Shown: positions 46,750 through 58,075 of the stretch, piece after piece
How positions within the stretch are numbered: position 1 is the stretch's first letter
How the letters are laid out: every line of letters begins with the position of its first letter
NCBI GenBank assembly: GCA_021234155.1
Contig: JAJEKV010000046.1
Span: 2,096,298 to 2,160,297, forward strand
Reading direction: 5' to 3'
DNA length: 64,000 nt
DNA from: Isoetes taiwanensis
Taxonomy: Eukaryota > Streptophyta > Lycopodiopsida > Isoetales > Isoetaceae
Notes under the pieces: model-generated
Told to the model about the DNA's origin: nothing
The model's input: the letters and a program-made list of their open reading frames with translations, nothing else
Databases searched by the model: none
Position numbers and translations under genes: made by a program

Positions 46750-47685
46750 GACAGGTAAGTTTGACATGAAACAGATTAGTTTGTGAGCTCATTAAATATG
46801 TTTGTATTTATGTTTCACGGGATCAATCATATGCAAATGTTTGTTCGATCTTTTGAGTGATAAGTTTTACGCTTTTTGGGTGTGTATATTTTTGACACAT
46901 ACAAATGAGCATTATGAGGATCTAAGGAGTTCCATTCTTATTTACCAAAATTGCTTAAGTCAGGAGGAATATATTCATTCTTTAATGGTCTTTGTGGAAC
47001 AAATCCTTTCTTTCATGTTGCGTATTGTCAAGTTGTCGCTTTGGAACTTGCTCACTTAGGTTTGTCGACGCAATTTATTTCTTTGCCAGTAAAGGATTGC
47101 TTTGACGCTAAAATACTTGGGAAGGAATTTCCCACAAGTATTGGCAATTAGACACGATTTCTTGGTCACGATTCCCTCAAGAGGAAGACCAAGAGAGAAT
47201 GCTCAATCATGCATTTTCGGTCTTTAATTTTGTATGCAAGATTTTGTCTATTTGCATAGAAATTAATGAGAAAAGGATTTAGGCTTAGATTATTTACTAC
47301 TATGTTGTCTTGTGGCACTAAGCATTCGACAGCATTCTTGGTTAAGTTAAAATTATAAACTTAATCAAGATATATTCGAAAGCAATTTGGTTAAGTTAAA
47401 ATTGTAACTTAACCGAAGGTTGGTAAGGCAATTTCGTTAACATTGCAAAGCACAAGAACTTAATGTATCCCGAACAACCACCCATGTAAATTGTTAGGTT
47501 AAAATTGCCAAACTTAACGGCGGCCGGTCCGAAAAATAATTTAGCACATTGTGGTTAGGTTAAAAGATTTCCACAAAAACCTAACCTTTTTTAGGTGCGA
47601 ATATAATTGTCATAGCTAGGTTTAACAAGCCAGTTAATTTTTCTTAACTAAACTTAACCTAACCGCCGGTCTGAATGGACCCTAA

Positions 47686-49620
47686 ATAGATTAAAGTGAA
47701 AATTAGTTTGGAAAGCTATTTTTTATTTTAATAGCCATCATATTTTGATTAATAAAAGTAAAAATATATATAATCTTATCATGACATTCTTGACGTATAT
47801 ATAAATAAATCCAAAAGTTTTGTTAAATATGTCATAAGGTGTCTTTGTTTTTTTTATTAGGGGCCCATGTATCATGTTTTTTTAACGATACACGAGGGAA
47901 TATAAATATGGGAGCAAGATAAGATAATAGGTCTATGCGAAAAGACCAACTAAAAGAGCTAGTGGGTGCAAGAAGAGCTGAGGAACGAAAGCACCTAATG
48001 AGCAAGAAGAAGATAATAGTGATTCAATTGCACTCAACCAGGTTTAGCAGAGTTTCTGCTGTTCTAGACCTCTAGATTAACTCAAATTATGTTTGCATGC
48101 AATGTACTTCGATTTTATTTTGGTGAAGGGCGAAGAGCCGAGTTTAGACAATAGCTTACCTGTAATATGCTAATGTTAACTTGGTTGGATGCAGGTAACC
48201 CGTCTAACTCCTCCAAAATCGTTTGTATGAGGAATCAGACTTTTGCACAGGACCTTGCAACTGTAGCAAGTTTTTGGTGATGAACAATCTGTTTTTCTGT
48301 TGCAAAGTAACATTAGATGCTTTTTACATTACATGGAAGGCATTTTTTAAGCTTATAACAGTAGCCTCTATGTGAAATGATGGAAAGGATGTAGATCCGA
48401 TCTATGCGCAATTTTGGATGCAAGACTGTATGCTAGATGTCATGAAAATGCTGGATTAATGGAAGGTTTATCATTACTTAAAAAATGGGTAAACTCTTAC
48501 ATCTGGAATTAAACTAAAAGTCTTGAATAATTGCTGATCTGTACTTTAAAATATGATGACTAAAAAGGACATGTCAGATTATTGGGTTGTTAAACCATTG
48601 CATGTAGATTGATGATTTCTTTTTGATAGTTAAGAAAGGGGTTTTGTGTCCCACATGCCGTCTTAAACTGGCAGTTTCGAGGAGCACATTTACCTCCAGG
48701 TCCACTGTTAACTTTTTTGCTAAGAAAAAACTGAAATCATATTAAACTACTCTGCTGGTAATAGTCGTTGTATGCCAAGCAATGCAGCATTGTATCTATC
48801 CGTCATGACTTTCAAATACTATCGTGTAAGTCCAAGACCAGTTTGGCATTTAATATTTGATATAAGGTTCATACATAAGTAAAGAACTTTTGAATCGTTT
48901 GCATAGACTGTGGCAATGCATTAAATCAGAAGGCATGTCCTCCGCAAGAATAGACGGCGAATGAAATTTATATTTCTAACTAAAAGAGCTAGTGGATGCA
49001 CTCGACAGTCTCTTCAGCCCTCACATTGGAGACAGCAATATTAGGTTAGTCGTAAAAGAATTTTTCTTGTTCTTTTTTCTTTGTGATTTATAAGTTGGTC
49101 AAGTTGGTATGGCTGAAATTATTATAATTATTATAAAGCTGAAATATATATTTTACTATAATTTTGTCTAAATATATAACATAATAAAAATTGTTGTAGG
49201 TTTGTTCGTGATTATGTTCCATTGGATTAATGATATATTTAATGAAATTTGGACTTATTCAAATCTAATAGATATACTTCAAGGATACCATGACAAGATC
49301 ATATATATTTTTAAATTTATTGATTTTAATAATTTCTGCAATTTATTGTTAGATCAAAAGTATGATGGTTACTAAAATATAAACTTGCTTTCTAAACTAA
49401 TTTTTACTTTAGTCTATTTAGAATTAAATTCTCATCTAATTCTATATGATTAAAATGTTATTTGTAAATATATTTAAAGAAGAAAATTTTAGATTGACAT
49501 TAAGTAAATGATTACGTTTATGTTTTAATAATAAGGGAAAAACTACAATATACCCCTTTTTGCAAAATTCACAACATACCCCTAACTTTTAGAAAATTCA
49601 TGAAATCAATTTTTGGTGGT
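47686..49620. other. AT-rich interval without a supported gene
   Basis: The first ~100 bp continue the AT-rich repeat disrupted by the Harbinger element. About 49340-49530 is an inverted, uninterrupted copy of that repeat. The phrase AACTAAAAGAGCTAGTG(G/G)(G/A)TGCA occurs at about 47948 and 48978, so a small duplication is present. No gene was found. Confidence 0.45.
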
Positions 49621-49624
49621 TGAT

Positions 49625-51345
49625 TCAGATTCCTAAATACCATTGGCGAGTACCTCAATAGCTGGCGGCATAGGTCCCGTACCACATATCTAGACCCGCA
49701 ACCAGGTATTGTTGTGAAGCGATATTAATAAACTGTGGCCCCTTCGTGGCAGGCTGCCAGGCGTGCAGTACCATTAAGGTGCACGTCAGGTGGCACACAC
49801 TGCGTGTTCATGAGCCAATAGACTCGATGAAATGTGGCCATAGGTACCACGACGGGAGGCTAGGGCTATCGCAACAAGGGTCGCTGGACCCCCGAACTTT
49901 GGTCGACCTTAACTTTCTAGCATCAGTTTCCCCTCCCCCCCCCCTTCTTTTTTTGGTGGTTATCTACGACATTAGGTATCCGAAATGGCCGGTGGTATGA
50001 CGAGCATATTAATTTCGGCTCACTTAGGGCCACGGGGACCATACTCTATGATGTTTCAAAAGTACAGATTCTCCCAATCATATCAAAATACCTCAAATGG
50101 ACTGAAGATTTGAAATTCATTCTCACATCTCCATTTTCCAACAATCCTGCTTGCACCTCATCAACCCAATATTTCTTCATTTGAATTACATCATTCTCAT
50201 TAGTTTGTAGCCTATATAATTCGCTTGAAGGAGGCAATTCAATAGGCTTCAAGCTCAATCTCCTAATCTTTAATGTTTAATCGTGACCATAAAATCAGAT
50301 GCCCATACCATGCAAGGTGACAACATTCATACCTTGGAAAAAGCCCGATGTCATAGACAACAAGAACAATAGTAATACTTTCCACTAGGACCAAATCCCC
50401 AACCTCTGATAAACATAAACCTTTACAAACAAGGATTCGTCCAAATAATGCAATGAAAATAAATAGAAACAAACAAGGATCACATGGTGTGAATTTGATC
50501 CTTCCATTCACATAGCTAGCAACACAATTTGCGTCATGTGATCCACCTAAAAGGTTACAATTGGAGGCCAATATTGGAAATGTTCTTTTTGTTGAAATAT
50601 GATACATTGCCATATTCGAATGAATAGAATAGAATAGAATAGTTTTTTTAATGTCCACGGAGACCAATAGGTCATGGGACCTATACAATGGGCTAGTACA
50701 GTCATTACTACTAGGATTAAAAAACCCCTGCCTCGAAAGGTTTTCAAGGGAAAAACCTTTGCAGTAATGATGATACTAGACAAGCGGAGATACTGAGGGC
50801 TTAGTAATTGCTGACGTTTATCTAGAACCTCAAGTATGTATAATGCCAAGTCATGCACAGATGGTGCTCTGAGAAGTTGTGGAAGCGTGGAATGGAATGC
50901 TAAGGTCAAAAAATGATTCCGGACTATCTCAAAAGCAGGACAACTCAGAAGAGTATGGCAATGCCGGGCTTAGTGATAATTTGAAGAGATGGTTATTTAA
51001 TACTCAAAAAACATTTGGAGCGATTGTAAGAGCAACAGTGGAGCACAAAATTTGCATTTTTGCCACATGTATTTCATGTATAAAAGATTGGGCATTTCCA
51101 CTGCAACAATTGGCTTGAAGCTTAAAACATATCTTTCAGCATGCCAAGAATTTTCCTTCTTTTCCAATTTTTGCTTTGGATAAAGCATTCATTGCTTGAT
51201 GTTTCTAATTTGTTGTCCCCTTCCCATGCGAAATAAGATGCTAATCTATCCAATTCGTAGGATTGATACTCTCATGAAGAGGAGCATGCATGCGTACAGT
51301 TTTGGACCTTTGGTTTAGCTTTTTATAGCAGGAGTCTTCCAGAAG
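49625..51345 (+). repeat. Dispersed repeat R, copy A (split by a LINE)
   Basis: The stretch 49625-50000 (CCATTGGCGAGTACCTC, GAAGCGATATTAATAAACTG, GGCAGGCTGCCAGGCGTGCA) matches 56105-56460. The stretch 50035-50622 matches 53930-54410 and 56500-57100. The stretch 50950-51345 matches 54415-54640 in its first half and 57110-57300 in its second. A minus-strand LINE (50622-50950) and a plus-strand LINE (51345-53482) interrupt it. R has no recognised protein. It may be an unclassified non-autonomous element. Confidence 0.8.
50622..50950 (-). mobile_element. LINE 3' end, inverted, with (ATAGA)n tail
   Basis: In reverse complement it ends with the same stem, core and box as the copy at 8442-8612, then CTATT repeats. 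Its upstream part is open on the minus strand (PSVHDLALYILEVLDKRQQ). The uninterrupted repeat at 54395-54430 reads CCATATCCGAATGAGTATAT then TATGGCAATGCCGGGC. This fixes the junctions at about 50622 and 50950 and shows loss of about a dozen target bases. Confidence 0.85.
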
Positions 51346-53482
51346 CGCCAGGTGGCTGGTAATGTAAGTGTGGAGCAATGGATGCACCGTTTCGGGACTT
51401 ATATGACCCCCTTGAGCTAATGCCAGGGGGATCGGGTAGGAGAGGTGCTGCATCACACGGAGGATGTTGGCAGGTTTCCGGGCATCTGGCGAATTTCAAG
51501 GCAAAAGGATTAAGCACATTATGCAAGCCGAGCCGTTGAAATGGGGTGGCCCATCCGTGGTTTGGCGGTGATATTTTCCAAGCTCTGGAGCGAGGGCTTT
51601 CATGATGGATGGTTGGCTAAGGTTGTTATTAACATTGCATAAATATGGTAATTTGGACTTGGCGAATTACCGGATGATTATGGTAATTCATTTGCAAAGC
51701 TCCACGGTGGGTGGTGGAGAAGAAACTCATTTTTCTAATTAGGAAAACAAAAATTGGTTCTATAGTTTTAGACATATTGACCATATCTTCACTTTGTAAT
51801 ATTGATGGAGGCAAGCCAATGCGAACAGACTTGTGACTTTGTATTAAAAAATTTTTAAGACCGCATAGCGATACCGCCCCTTAGAACATATCGTAAGTGA
51901 GGTTGCAAGAATTGCGAAGTTCCACAGATTCTGCGTAATGGGGTGCACCAGCTTTATGATGGGATTTATCTCTCTAACCCTTAATGAAGATCGACGGTAG
52001 CTAGCACTATGGGAGTTCGGGCTGCCCTAGATCCAACGCTTTTGGGTTGTACATTGATAGCTTGAGACGTGGATTTTAAGATGCATATGGGGGATATGCA
52101 ATTATCTACTATAATTTGAAAAATTACTATATGCGATGATGTAGCTTTGCTAGCCCATACGGCCGGCAAAATCTGGCGGAAGATTTGATTTTGTTGGGGC
52201 AACGGGAATGAATCTAATGAACTTGCACAAAACTGCTTCTCACGATCCCTGAAAACGCTAAACCCCTATCGGGAGTTATATTGGGGGGATGTGAAGTGGA
52301 GATAATCCGGAAAAAAGTATCCTGGGAATTGATTTCACTACTAACATATTTTTGGGATTTTTTTGTGGAAGGAGAAATCTCTCTTCATGGAAAATTTTAT
52401 ATAAAAATTGCCTAAAACCCCTGAAAGATCTCGCCATTTGGCTAAGAAGAGCAGCTAATTTTTTCCATGCCTCTTTCGCTATATGGGGTGGAGGTTTTGT
52501 AGATTAGCAAAATTCGTGGGATAGGTTGAAAGGTGCGAGAAAGCTTTCTTGACATATAGCTTGGGAGTGAAGGACCCCGCACCGTATCAGATTTTGTTGT
52601 ATGAGGCGGGGAACCGCCTTTAAAGATCTCGAGATATGGCTGAGCAGCATCTTACTTGCTTCCATAAGGTGGATGGGATGGATGAGCATAAAGCTAACCC
52701 CACAAAAGAACAATTGTTGTTACAGGGCCCCTTGAACCAAAGAGGGTATGGTACGCATAAACCGTGGCGGGATGGTTTAGGAGGTGGTCTATGGATTACC
52801 AAATGATGGTGGTAACCGCGTGGTCCCGAAACAAAAACGGGCAATTGGATGTGGGCTATGCTGCCTTCCGGGATACCACATTGCAAAGCCCAAGACAAAG
52901 CACCTATCACGCATTAATCCGGCCTTGAGCATGGACCCCATCGATACCTGAAAGCACATCTTTGTGGAAGATGCGGAGAGCTATTGCCATATAAGGGCGG
53001 GTATATTAGTTATGCTAATTGGAAACAGTGTTGGGGGTGAATGGTGGCCACCGGGATCCCCGGGGAAGAGGATATGGACATGTTGTGAGATGCATTGATA
53101 GAGGATGAGTACCATGCCTCCGGCAGGAGCACAGCATATGCCCGAAGTCCGAAAGCAAAGGTATTTCGATCTTAGATGCTGGGCACAACACCGCTACATT
53201 GGTTTGGAAGATCACCTATGGTTTGCCATGCTCGAATTTACATCCTTCAGAGATTTCCAATTTTTGACTTGCTCTTCGGGGCATGGTATTTGATGAGCCT
53301 CTTTGTTAGGTTTTTCCTCCCAAGTGGGGGTTTTTTCATCCCGAAGTAGGGTTCTAATCTATTCCGATTACATTGTTTGTTTTGTGTTGTTGGGGTTTTG
53401 GCTTCTTTTTCATCAGATGTCTGCGTCTCACAGGGGCCTCCGGTGGACGTTAAAATAAACTTCCTTCCTTCCTTCCTTCCTT
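51345..53482 (+). mobile_element. LINE 3' half with (CCTT)n tail
   Basis: Contains decayed counterparts of the 60845-62455 copy: GGCGAATTACCGGATGATTATG (NYR.IM block, 51662), GATGATGTAGCTTTGCTAGC (DDVALLA, the catalytic [Y/A]xDD box, 52136), then later parts down to GGTTTTTCCTCC and CCTCCGGTGGACGTTAA (53434-53450). The outer stem here could be CTTCGGG (53274-53280) with CCCGAAG (53340-53346). Many stops. It entered repeat R between GCAGGAGTCTTC and TTCAGCTTCTC; intact junctions are seen at 57290, 57615 and 60000. Confidence 0.8.
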
Positions 53483-54640
53483 CTTCAGCTTCTCGAATCG
53501 GTGTTTCTTCTTCATCTCAACAGTTTCCTTTCTCTTCCTCTTGAACCATGCAGGGGAGGGGCTTCTTCGTGTATGGATAGACAATTTTTGGCATTTTTCA
53601 TTCTCCTCTTTCCATCCCGACTTGATTGTCTAGATTGAGGCAATTCTCTTTCGTCCTTTGCTGGGAGAGGAGATACCCCTCTGCCCAGATCGAGCAGCAT
53701 CCCAAAGAGAACCCGATCTAGATCTCGGATAATCTATGGCTTCTGTCTCTGATATGTTAAAGAGAAAGCATAAATCTAGTGACAATTGAAGACAAACAAC
53801 GAGGCAAAACATAGCCGTATCCTGTGGCACTCGGCATTCTTAGAAGATCGATCGGGATGAAGAATAAGGAACTCGATCACTCAATTTAAACCCAGAATTA
53901 GAATGATACCATTGTTGCATTCCTGATCCACCTCGTCAACCCAATATTTCTTCATTTGAATTACATCATTCTCATTAGTTTGTAGCCTACATAATTCGCT
54001 TGAAGGAGGCAATTCAATGGGCTTCAAGCTCAATCTCCTAATCTTTAATATTTAATCATGACCGTAAAATCAAATGCCCATACAATGCAAGGTGATAACA
54101 TTCATACCTTGGAAAAATCCAAGCCCGATGTCATAGACAACAAGAACAATAGTAATACTTTTCACTAGAACCAAATCCCCAACCTCTGATAAACATAAAC
54201 CTTTACAAACAAGGATTCGTCTAAATAATGCAATGAAAATAAATAGAAACAAACAAGGATCACATGGTGTGAATTTGATCCTTCCATTCACATAGCTAGC
54301 AACACAATTTGCGTCACGTGATCCACCTAAAAGGTTACAATTGGAGGCCAATATTGGGCATGTTCTTTTTGTTGAAATATGCTACATTGCCATATCCGAA
54401 TGAGTATATACTAGTTATGGCAATGCCGGGCTTAGTGATAATTTGAAGAGGTGGTTGTTTAATGCTCAAAAATCTTTTGGAGCATGAAAATGTGTGCATT
54501 TGAAGATTGTAGGAGCAACAGTGGAGCACAAAATTTGAATTCTTGCCACATGTATTTCATGTATACAAGTTTGGGCATTTCCACTGCAACAACTGGCTTG
54601 AAGCTTAGAACGTACACATGTTTCAACATGCCAAGAATAA
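53483..54640 (+). repeat. Dispersed repeat R, copy B and adjoining piece
   Basis: 53483-53660 continues repeat R after the LINE (CTTCAGCTTCTCGAATCGG to CTCTTTCGTCCTTTGC) and matches 57295-57450. The stretch 53845-53925 matches 55865-55955. The stretch 53930-54640 is a second copy of the 50160-51150 part, without the LINE. Short open frames on both strands are not conserved enough to support genes. Confidence 0.75.
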
Positions 54641-54654
54641 ACCATGTCAGATTA

Positions 54655-55103
54655 GGGAAAACTAAAATACCCTTTATGTTTTGCTAAAAATTAACAAAAG
54701 TTTTTAGTTTTATTTTTAATGGAAATGATCATACCTTTTTTGTGATGATCCAAATGAGAATGAGCCTCTCAGATATATTGTAGATGAGATTTAGGTCTTT
54801 CCATGAAAGTTAACATCTCCTGAATCGGATTCCGAAATCTCAAGTTATGGTCTCGTAAATTCCTCTGAAATTTCTACAATTTTCTTGTGTATTAAAAATA
54901 GCATAACTTGTGATTTATGGTTCCCATTTATATGATCTTACCTTTGATGGAAAGGTCTCATTCTCCTTTACAATAGCCCCGAAAGGCTCATTCTCATTTG
55001 GATCATCACAAAAAAGTTATGATCATTTCCATAAAAATACCCCCAAAACTAGGGGCGTTTTGTTAATTTTAGCAAAACATAAGGGTATTTCAGAGTTTTT
55101 CCC
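54655..55103. mobile_element. 449-bp foldback element with ~125-bp inverted arms
   Basis: The left arm GGGAAAACTAAAATACCC, ATGTTTTGCTAAAAATTAAC and GATGATCCAAATGAGAATGA (to about 54765) is matched in reverse complement by 54980-55103 (GCTCATTCTCATTTGGATCA ... GGGTATTTCAGAGTTTTTCCC). The loop is about 220 bp and non-coding. AGAATAAACC is found just outside both ends (about 54634 and 55105), a candidate 10-bp target duplication that would fit a Mutator-like origin. The long arms could give hairpin RNA if transcribed. Confidence 0.75.
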
Positions 55104-55104
55104 G

Positions 55105-55345
55105 AGAATAAACCACTTCACAGCCTCCTACTTCTCTTCCTGGACAAGCTCAAGGCCACCTCCTTCATGCTTTATCAATAGCACAAACTTTCTACTGGAC
55201 AAAATTCTAAGTCCATTTGGCCAGCAAGGAGGCAGAACTCCAACAACATGCAGACATTGGTCATGGCAATTCCTTGAGACTGGGCACACAGTGCTGGATG
55301 AATTATGCTGCAACCAATTCAAGACCCTAACATGACCAGGACAGG
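55105..55345. repeat. Uninterrupted copy of the repeat split by a LINE at 29571
   Basis: Matches 29514-29571 joined to 30831-30960. The minus frame reads CPVSRNCHDQCLHVVGVLPP and the plus frame FGQQGGRTPTTCRHWSWQFL; both are long, but no family is recognised. Confidence 0.75.
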
Positions 55346-56104
55346 ATAATAGACAAGGCAAGGATTATAAAGGAGATGGAGGAAATTGGGGTGGACCCTG
55401 CTATTATTTCCTAGGCAAGGGGCATGGACGTGGGCTTTGTAAGTACTTGGAGGGTTGAGACGGGTCGTGAAATGCAGCCAACCCCAAGGTTTGAGGAGGG
55501 TACCACATTCATATCAGCACCACTCCAAGCCATGCATGTTAATGTATCAATCTTGTATGCATGTCTCGGTTTTGGTTGGCATCCTTCTTAACCATTGTTG
55601 TTGACAAATATCTGAAGATAGTGATAAAATCCAAGATAATTAAAGCGCGAATTAGTGCCTGCACTGTACCTTAGGTGATTGTTTGCAAATTGAATCCAAA
55701 TGCAAGAGTGTTTTTGTTGTGCCTCATTTGTGTATATTAGATTGGAATTTCCTTTATTCGTTTAAGACACAATGTAAACAAAACAAGTGATAATCAACCA
55801 AAAAAAAAAAAAAAATGACACAAAAACAAAGCACACAAAAAGACGCAACTTTGCAATGCCTGTTATATGAAGATCGGTCGAGATGAAGAATAAGGAACTT
55901 GATCACTCAATTTAAACCCAGAATTGGAATGATATCACTGTCGCATTCCTGATCGGATTTCAAAAAATCTGGGTTTTAATGGCAAGTTGCCTCTGTTGCA
56001 GTTGAGATAGAGAATGTTTGGGCCAATTTGGATGTTCCAGAGAGCGGAATTGGAAATGTTTTAGAGAGATTGGCTTGTTTTTTGGTGAAGGCCTGCCAAA
56101 CTGG
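55346..56104. other. Interval without a supported gene
   Basis: No gene seen. An A-run at 55799-55815 follows CAAGTGATAATCAACC and could be a retroposon tail, but nothing upstream is identifiable. The stretch 55865-55955 repeats 53845-53925. Confidence 0.35.
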
Positions 56105-57470
56105 AAATGGTAACCATTGGCGAGTACCTCGATGGCTTGCGATAGGTCCCGTACCAGGCATCTAGATCCGCGACCAGGTATTGGTGTGAAGCGATATTAA
56201 TAAACTGTGGCTCGTTCGTGGCAGGCTGCCAGGCGTGCAATACCATTAAGGTGCATGTCGTGGCACACACTGCGTGTTCAAGAGCTAATAGGCCCGATGA
56301 AATGTGGCCATAAGTACCACGACGGGGGGCTAGGGGTATCGCAAAGGGTCGCTGGACCCCCTAACTTTGGCCGACCTTAACTTTCTAGCCCCATTCCCTT
56401 TTTTTTTCGGATTAGTTTTCTCTAAGAAGTTGTTGTCTACGACATTAGGTATCCGAAATGGCTGGTGGTTTTAGGGCAATTTGCCTCTTAAGTGCGCGAA
56501 ACACGGGGACCATACTCTATGATGTTTCAAAAGTTCAGATTCTCCCAATCATATCAAAATACCTCAAATGGACTGAAGATTTGAAATTCATTCTCACATC
56601 TCCATTTTCCAACAATCCTGCTTGCACCTGTCAACCCAATATTTCTTCATTTGAATTACATCATTCTCATTAGTTTGTAGCTTACATAATTTGCTTGAGG
56701 GAGGCAATTCAATGGGCTTCAAGCTCAACCTCCTAATCTTTAATGTTTAATCGTGGCCGTAAACTCAGATGCACATCCCATGCAAGGTGACAACATTCAT
56801 ACCTTGGAAAAACTCAAGCCCGATGTCATAGACAACAAGAACAATAGTAATACTTTCCACTAGGACCAAATCCACAACCTCTGATAAACAAACCTTCACA
56901 AACAAGGATTCGTCCAAATAATGCGATGAAAATAAATAGAAACAAACAAGGATCACATGGTGTGAATTTGATCCTTCCACTCACATAGCGAGCAAACAAT
57001 TTGCGTCATGTGATCCACTAAAAGGTTAAAATTGGAGGCCAATAGTGGGGATGTTCTTTTTGTTGAAATATGCTACATTGCCATATCCGAATGAGTATAT
57101 ACGCATGTTCTTTTCCAATTTTTGTTTTGGATAAAGCATTCATTGCTTGATGTTTTTAATTTGTTGTCCCCTTTCCATGGGAAATAAGATGCTAATCTAT
57201 CCACTTCGTAGGATTGATATTCTCATGAAGAGGAGTATGCATGCATACAGTCTTGGACCTTTGGTTTAGCTTTTTATAGCAGGAGTCTTCGTCAGCTTCT
57301 CAATTCGGCGTTTCTTCTTCGTCTCAGCAGTTTCCTTTCTCTTCCTCTTGAACCATGCAGGGGATGGATAGACAATTTTTGGCGTTTTTCATTCTCCTCT
57401 TTCCACTCCGACTTGATTGTTTGGATTAAGGAAATTCTCTTTCGTCCTTTGCGATTCTTAAAAGTTAAGC
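56105..57470 (+). repeat. Dispersed repeat R, copy C (no LINE)
   Basis: Follows the order of copy A: 56105-56460, 56500-57100, then 57110-57470 including CCTTTGGTTTAGCTTTTTAT, AGCAGGAGTCTTC and TTTCTTCTTCGTCTCAGCAG. It provides the empty-site comparison for the LINE at 51345. A TTTTTATAGC stretch followed at about 57355 by an ATG (MQGMDRQFLAFFILLFP) resembles a tiny gene start but ends after 24 codons. Confidence 0.8.
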
Positions 57471-57479
57471 AGAGTTCTC

Positions 57480-57665
57480 TTCATATCGGCGGCTTGGATG
57501 CATGATGCGAGTCCTCATGAGAATGCTAATCGATCAACTCCATAAGATCGGTATTCTCATGAGGAGGATCATGCATGCAGTTTTGGACCTCTGGTTTAGC
57601 GTTTTATAGCAGGAGTCTTCTTCAGCTTCTCAAATCGGCATTTTTTCTTTCTTTCAGCAGTTTCC
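57480..57665 (+). repeat. Partial copy of repeat R (TATA-like segment)
   Basis: A diverged copy of ATTCTCATGAGGAGGATCAT, GTTTTGGACCTCTGGTTTAG and AGCAGGAGTCTTCTTCAGCT. Another short copy is at 59880-60040. The repeated part includes the site into which the LINE at 51345 inserted. Confidence 0.75.
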
Positions 57666-57879
57666 CCTCCCCCCCCCTTTAATTATGTATAATTAATTAA
57701 TTCTCTTTTTCTCTCTCTATTTATTGTTCCGCATGGCACGCGTGACCAGCTCCTTTTTATTTTGAAGGTTTTTATCTCATGTATGTGTTTTAGTGTTCAT
57801 GTTGTGCAAGGATTCAGTTAACATGCGCTTTTTGGCTTCGTCGATATTCATATTTTTTGGGGATCATTATAGTTGCCTG

Positions 57880-57990
57880 ACGATTATCCAAGACCCTTGC
57901 CAAGGGCTTATCACTAGGGGCTTTCTTCGAAAACCCAAAAGGGTGGGGGGTTTTTTAGTCTAGTTGATAAGCCCTCAGCAGGTACATCAT
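57880..57990 (+). mobile_element. LINE-like 3' hairpin relic
   Basis: GGGCTTATCA (57904-57913) pairs perfectly with TGATAAGCCC (57965-57974). The interior GGGCTTTCTTCGAAAACCC and GGGTGGGGGGTTTTTTAG resembles the conserved LINE core. The downstream GGACGWTAA box and tail are absent. It is thus either a truncated relic or a related element. Its stem sequence is unlike those of the other copies. Confidence 0.6.
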
Positions 57991-58039
57991 TCAACATCTC
58001 ATCACACTTCGTTATTTTAACAACTCCATCGAGAGTTGT

Positions 58040-58075
58040 TCTTAGCTACACTAGTAACGGGTGCCCGGCGTTGCC
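58040..58075 (-). mobile_element. Possible Helitron 3' terminus (inverted)
   Basis: On the minus strand GGCAACGCCGGGCACCCGTT is followed by ACTAG and T. It closely resembles the plus-strand end at 7616-7639. If real, the element body lies at higher coordinates (58076 onward), where about 1 kb has no recognised gene. Confidence 0.4.

Larger units (their letters stand above)
40086..47682. mobile_element. 7.6-kb PIF/Harbinger-like DNA transposon
   Basis: The left end reads GGGTCCATTCACACCAGTGG then TTAGGTTAGG. The right end in reverse complement reads GGGTCCATTCAGACCGGCGG then TTAGGTTAAG. TAA flanks both ends (40083-40085 and 47683-47685). A related empty site at about 49430 contains TTCTAAATAGA with a single TAA, which supports the 3-bp target duplication. 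Subterminal regions are rich in TTAAGTTA-like motifs in both orientations. Possible gene pieces lie near both ends (40358-40507, 41056-41176, 41475-42250, 46552-46749). The centre is occupied by a second element (42479-46100). No intact transposase was found, so it is probably non-autonomous now. Confidence 0.7.

Noticed and set aside
55128-55361. Conserved minus-strand ORF (CPVSRNCHDQCLHVVGVLPP)
   Set aside because: It is kept between the two repeat copies, but the plus frame is equally open and there is no start, splice or family evidence, so it is described as repeat only.
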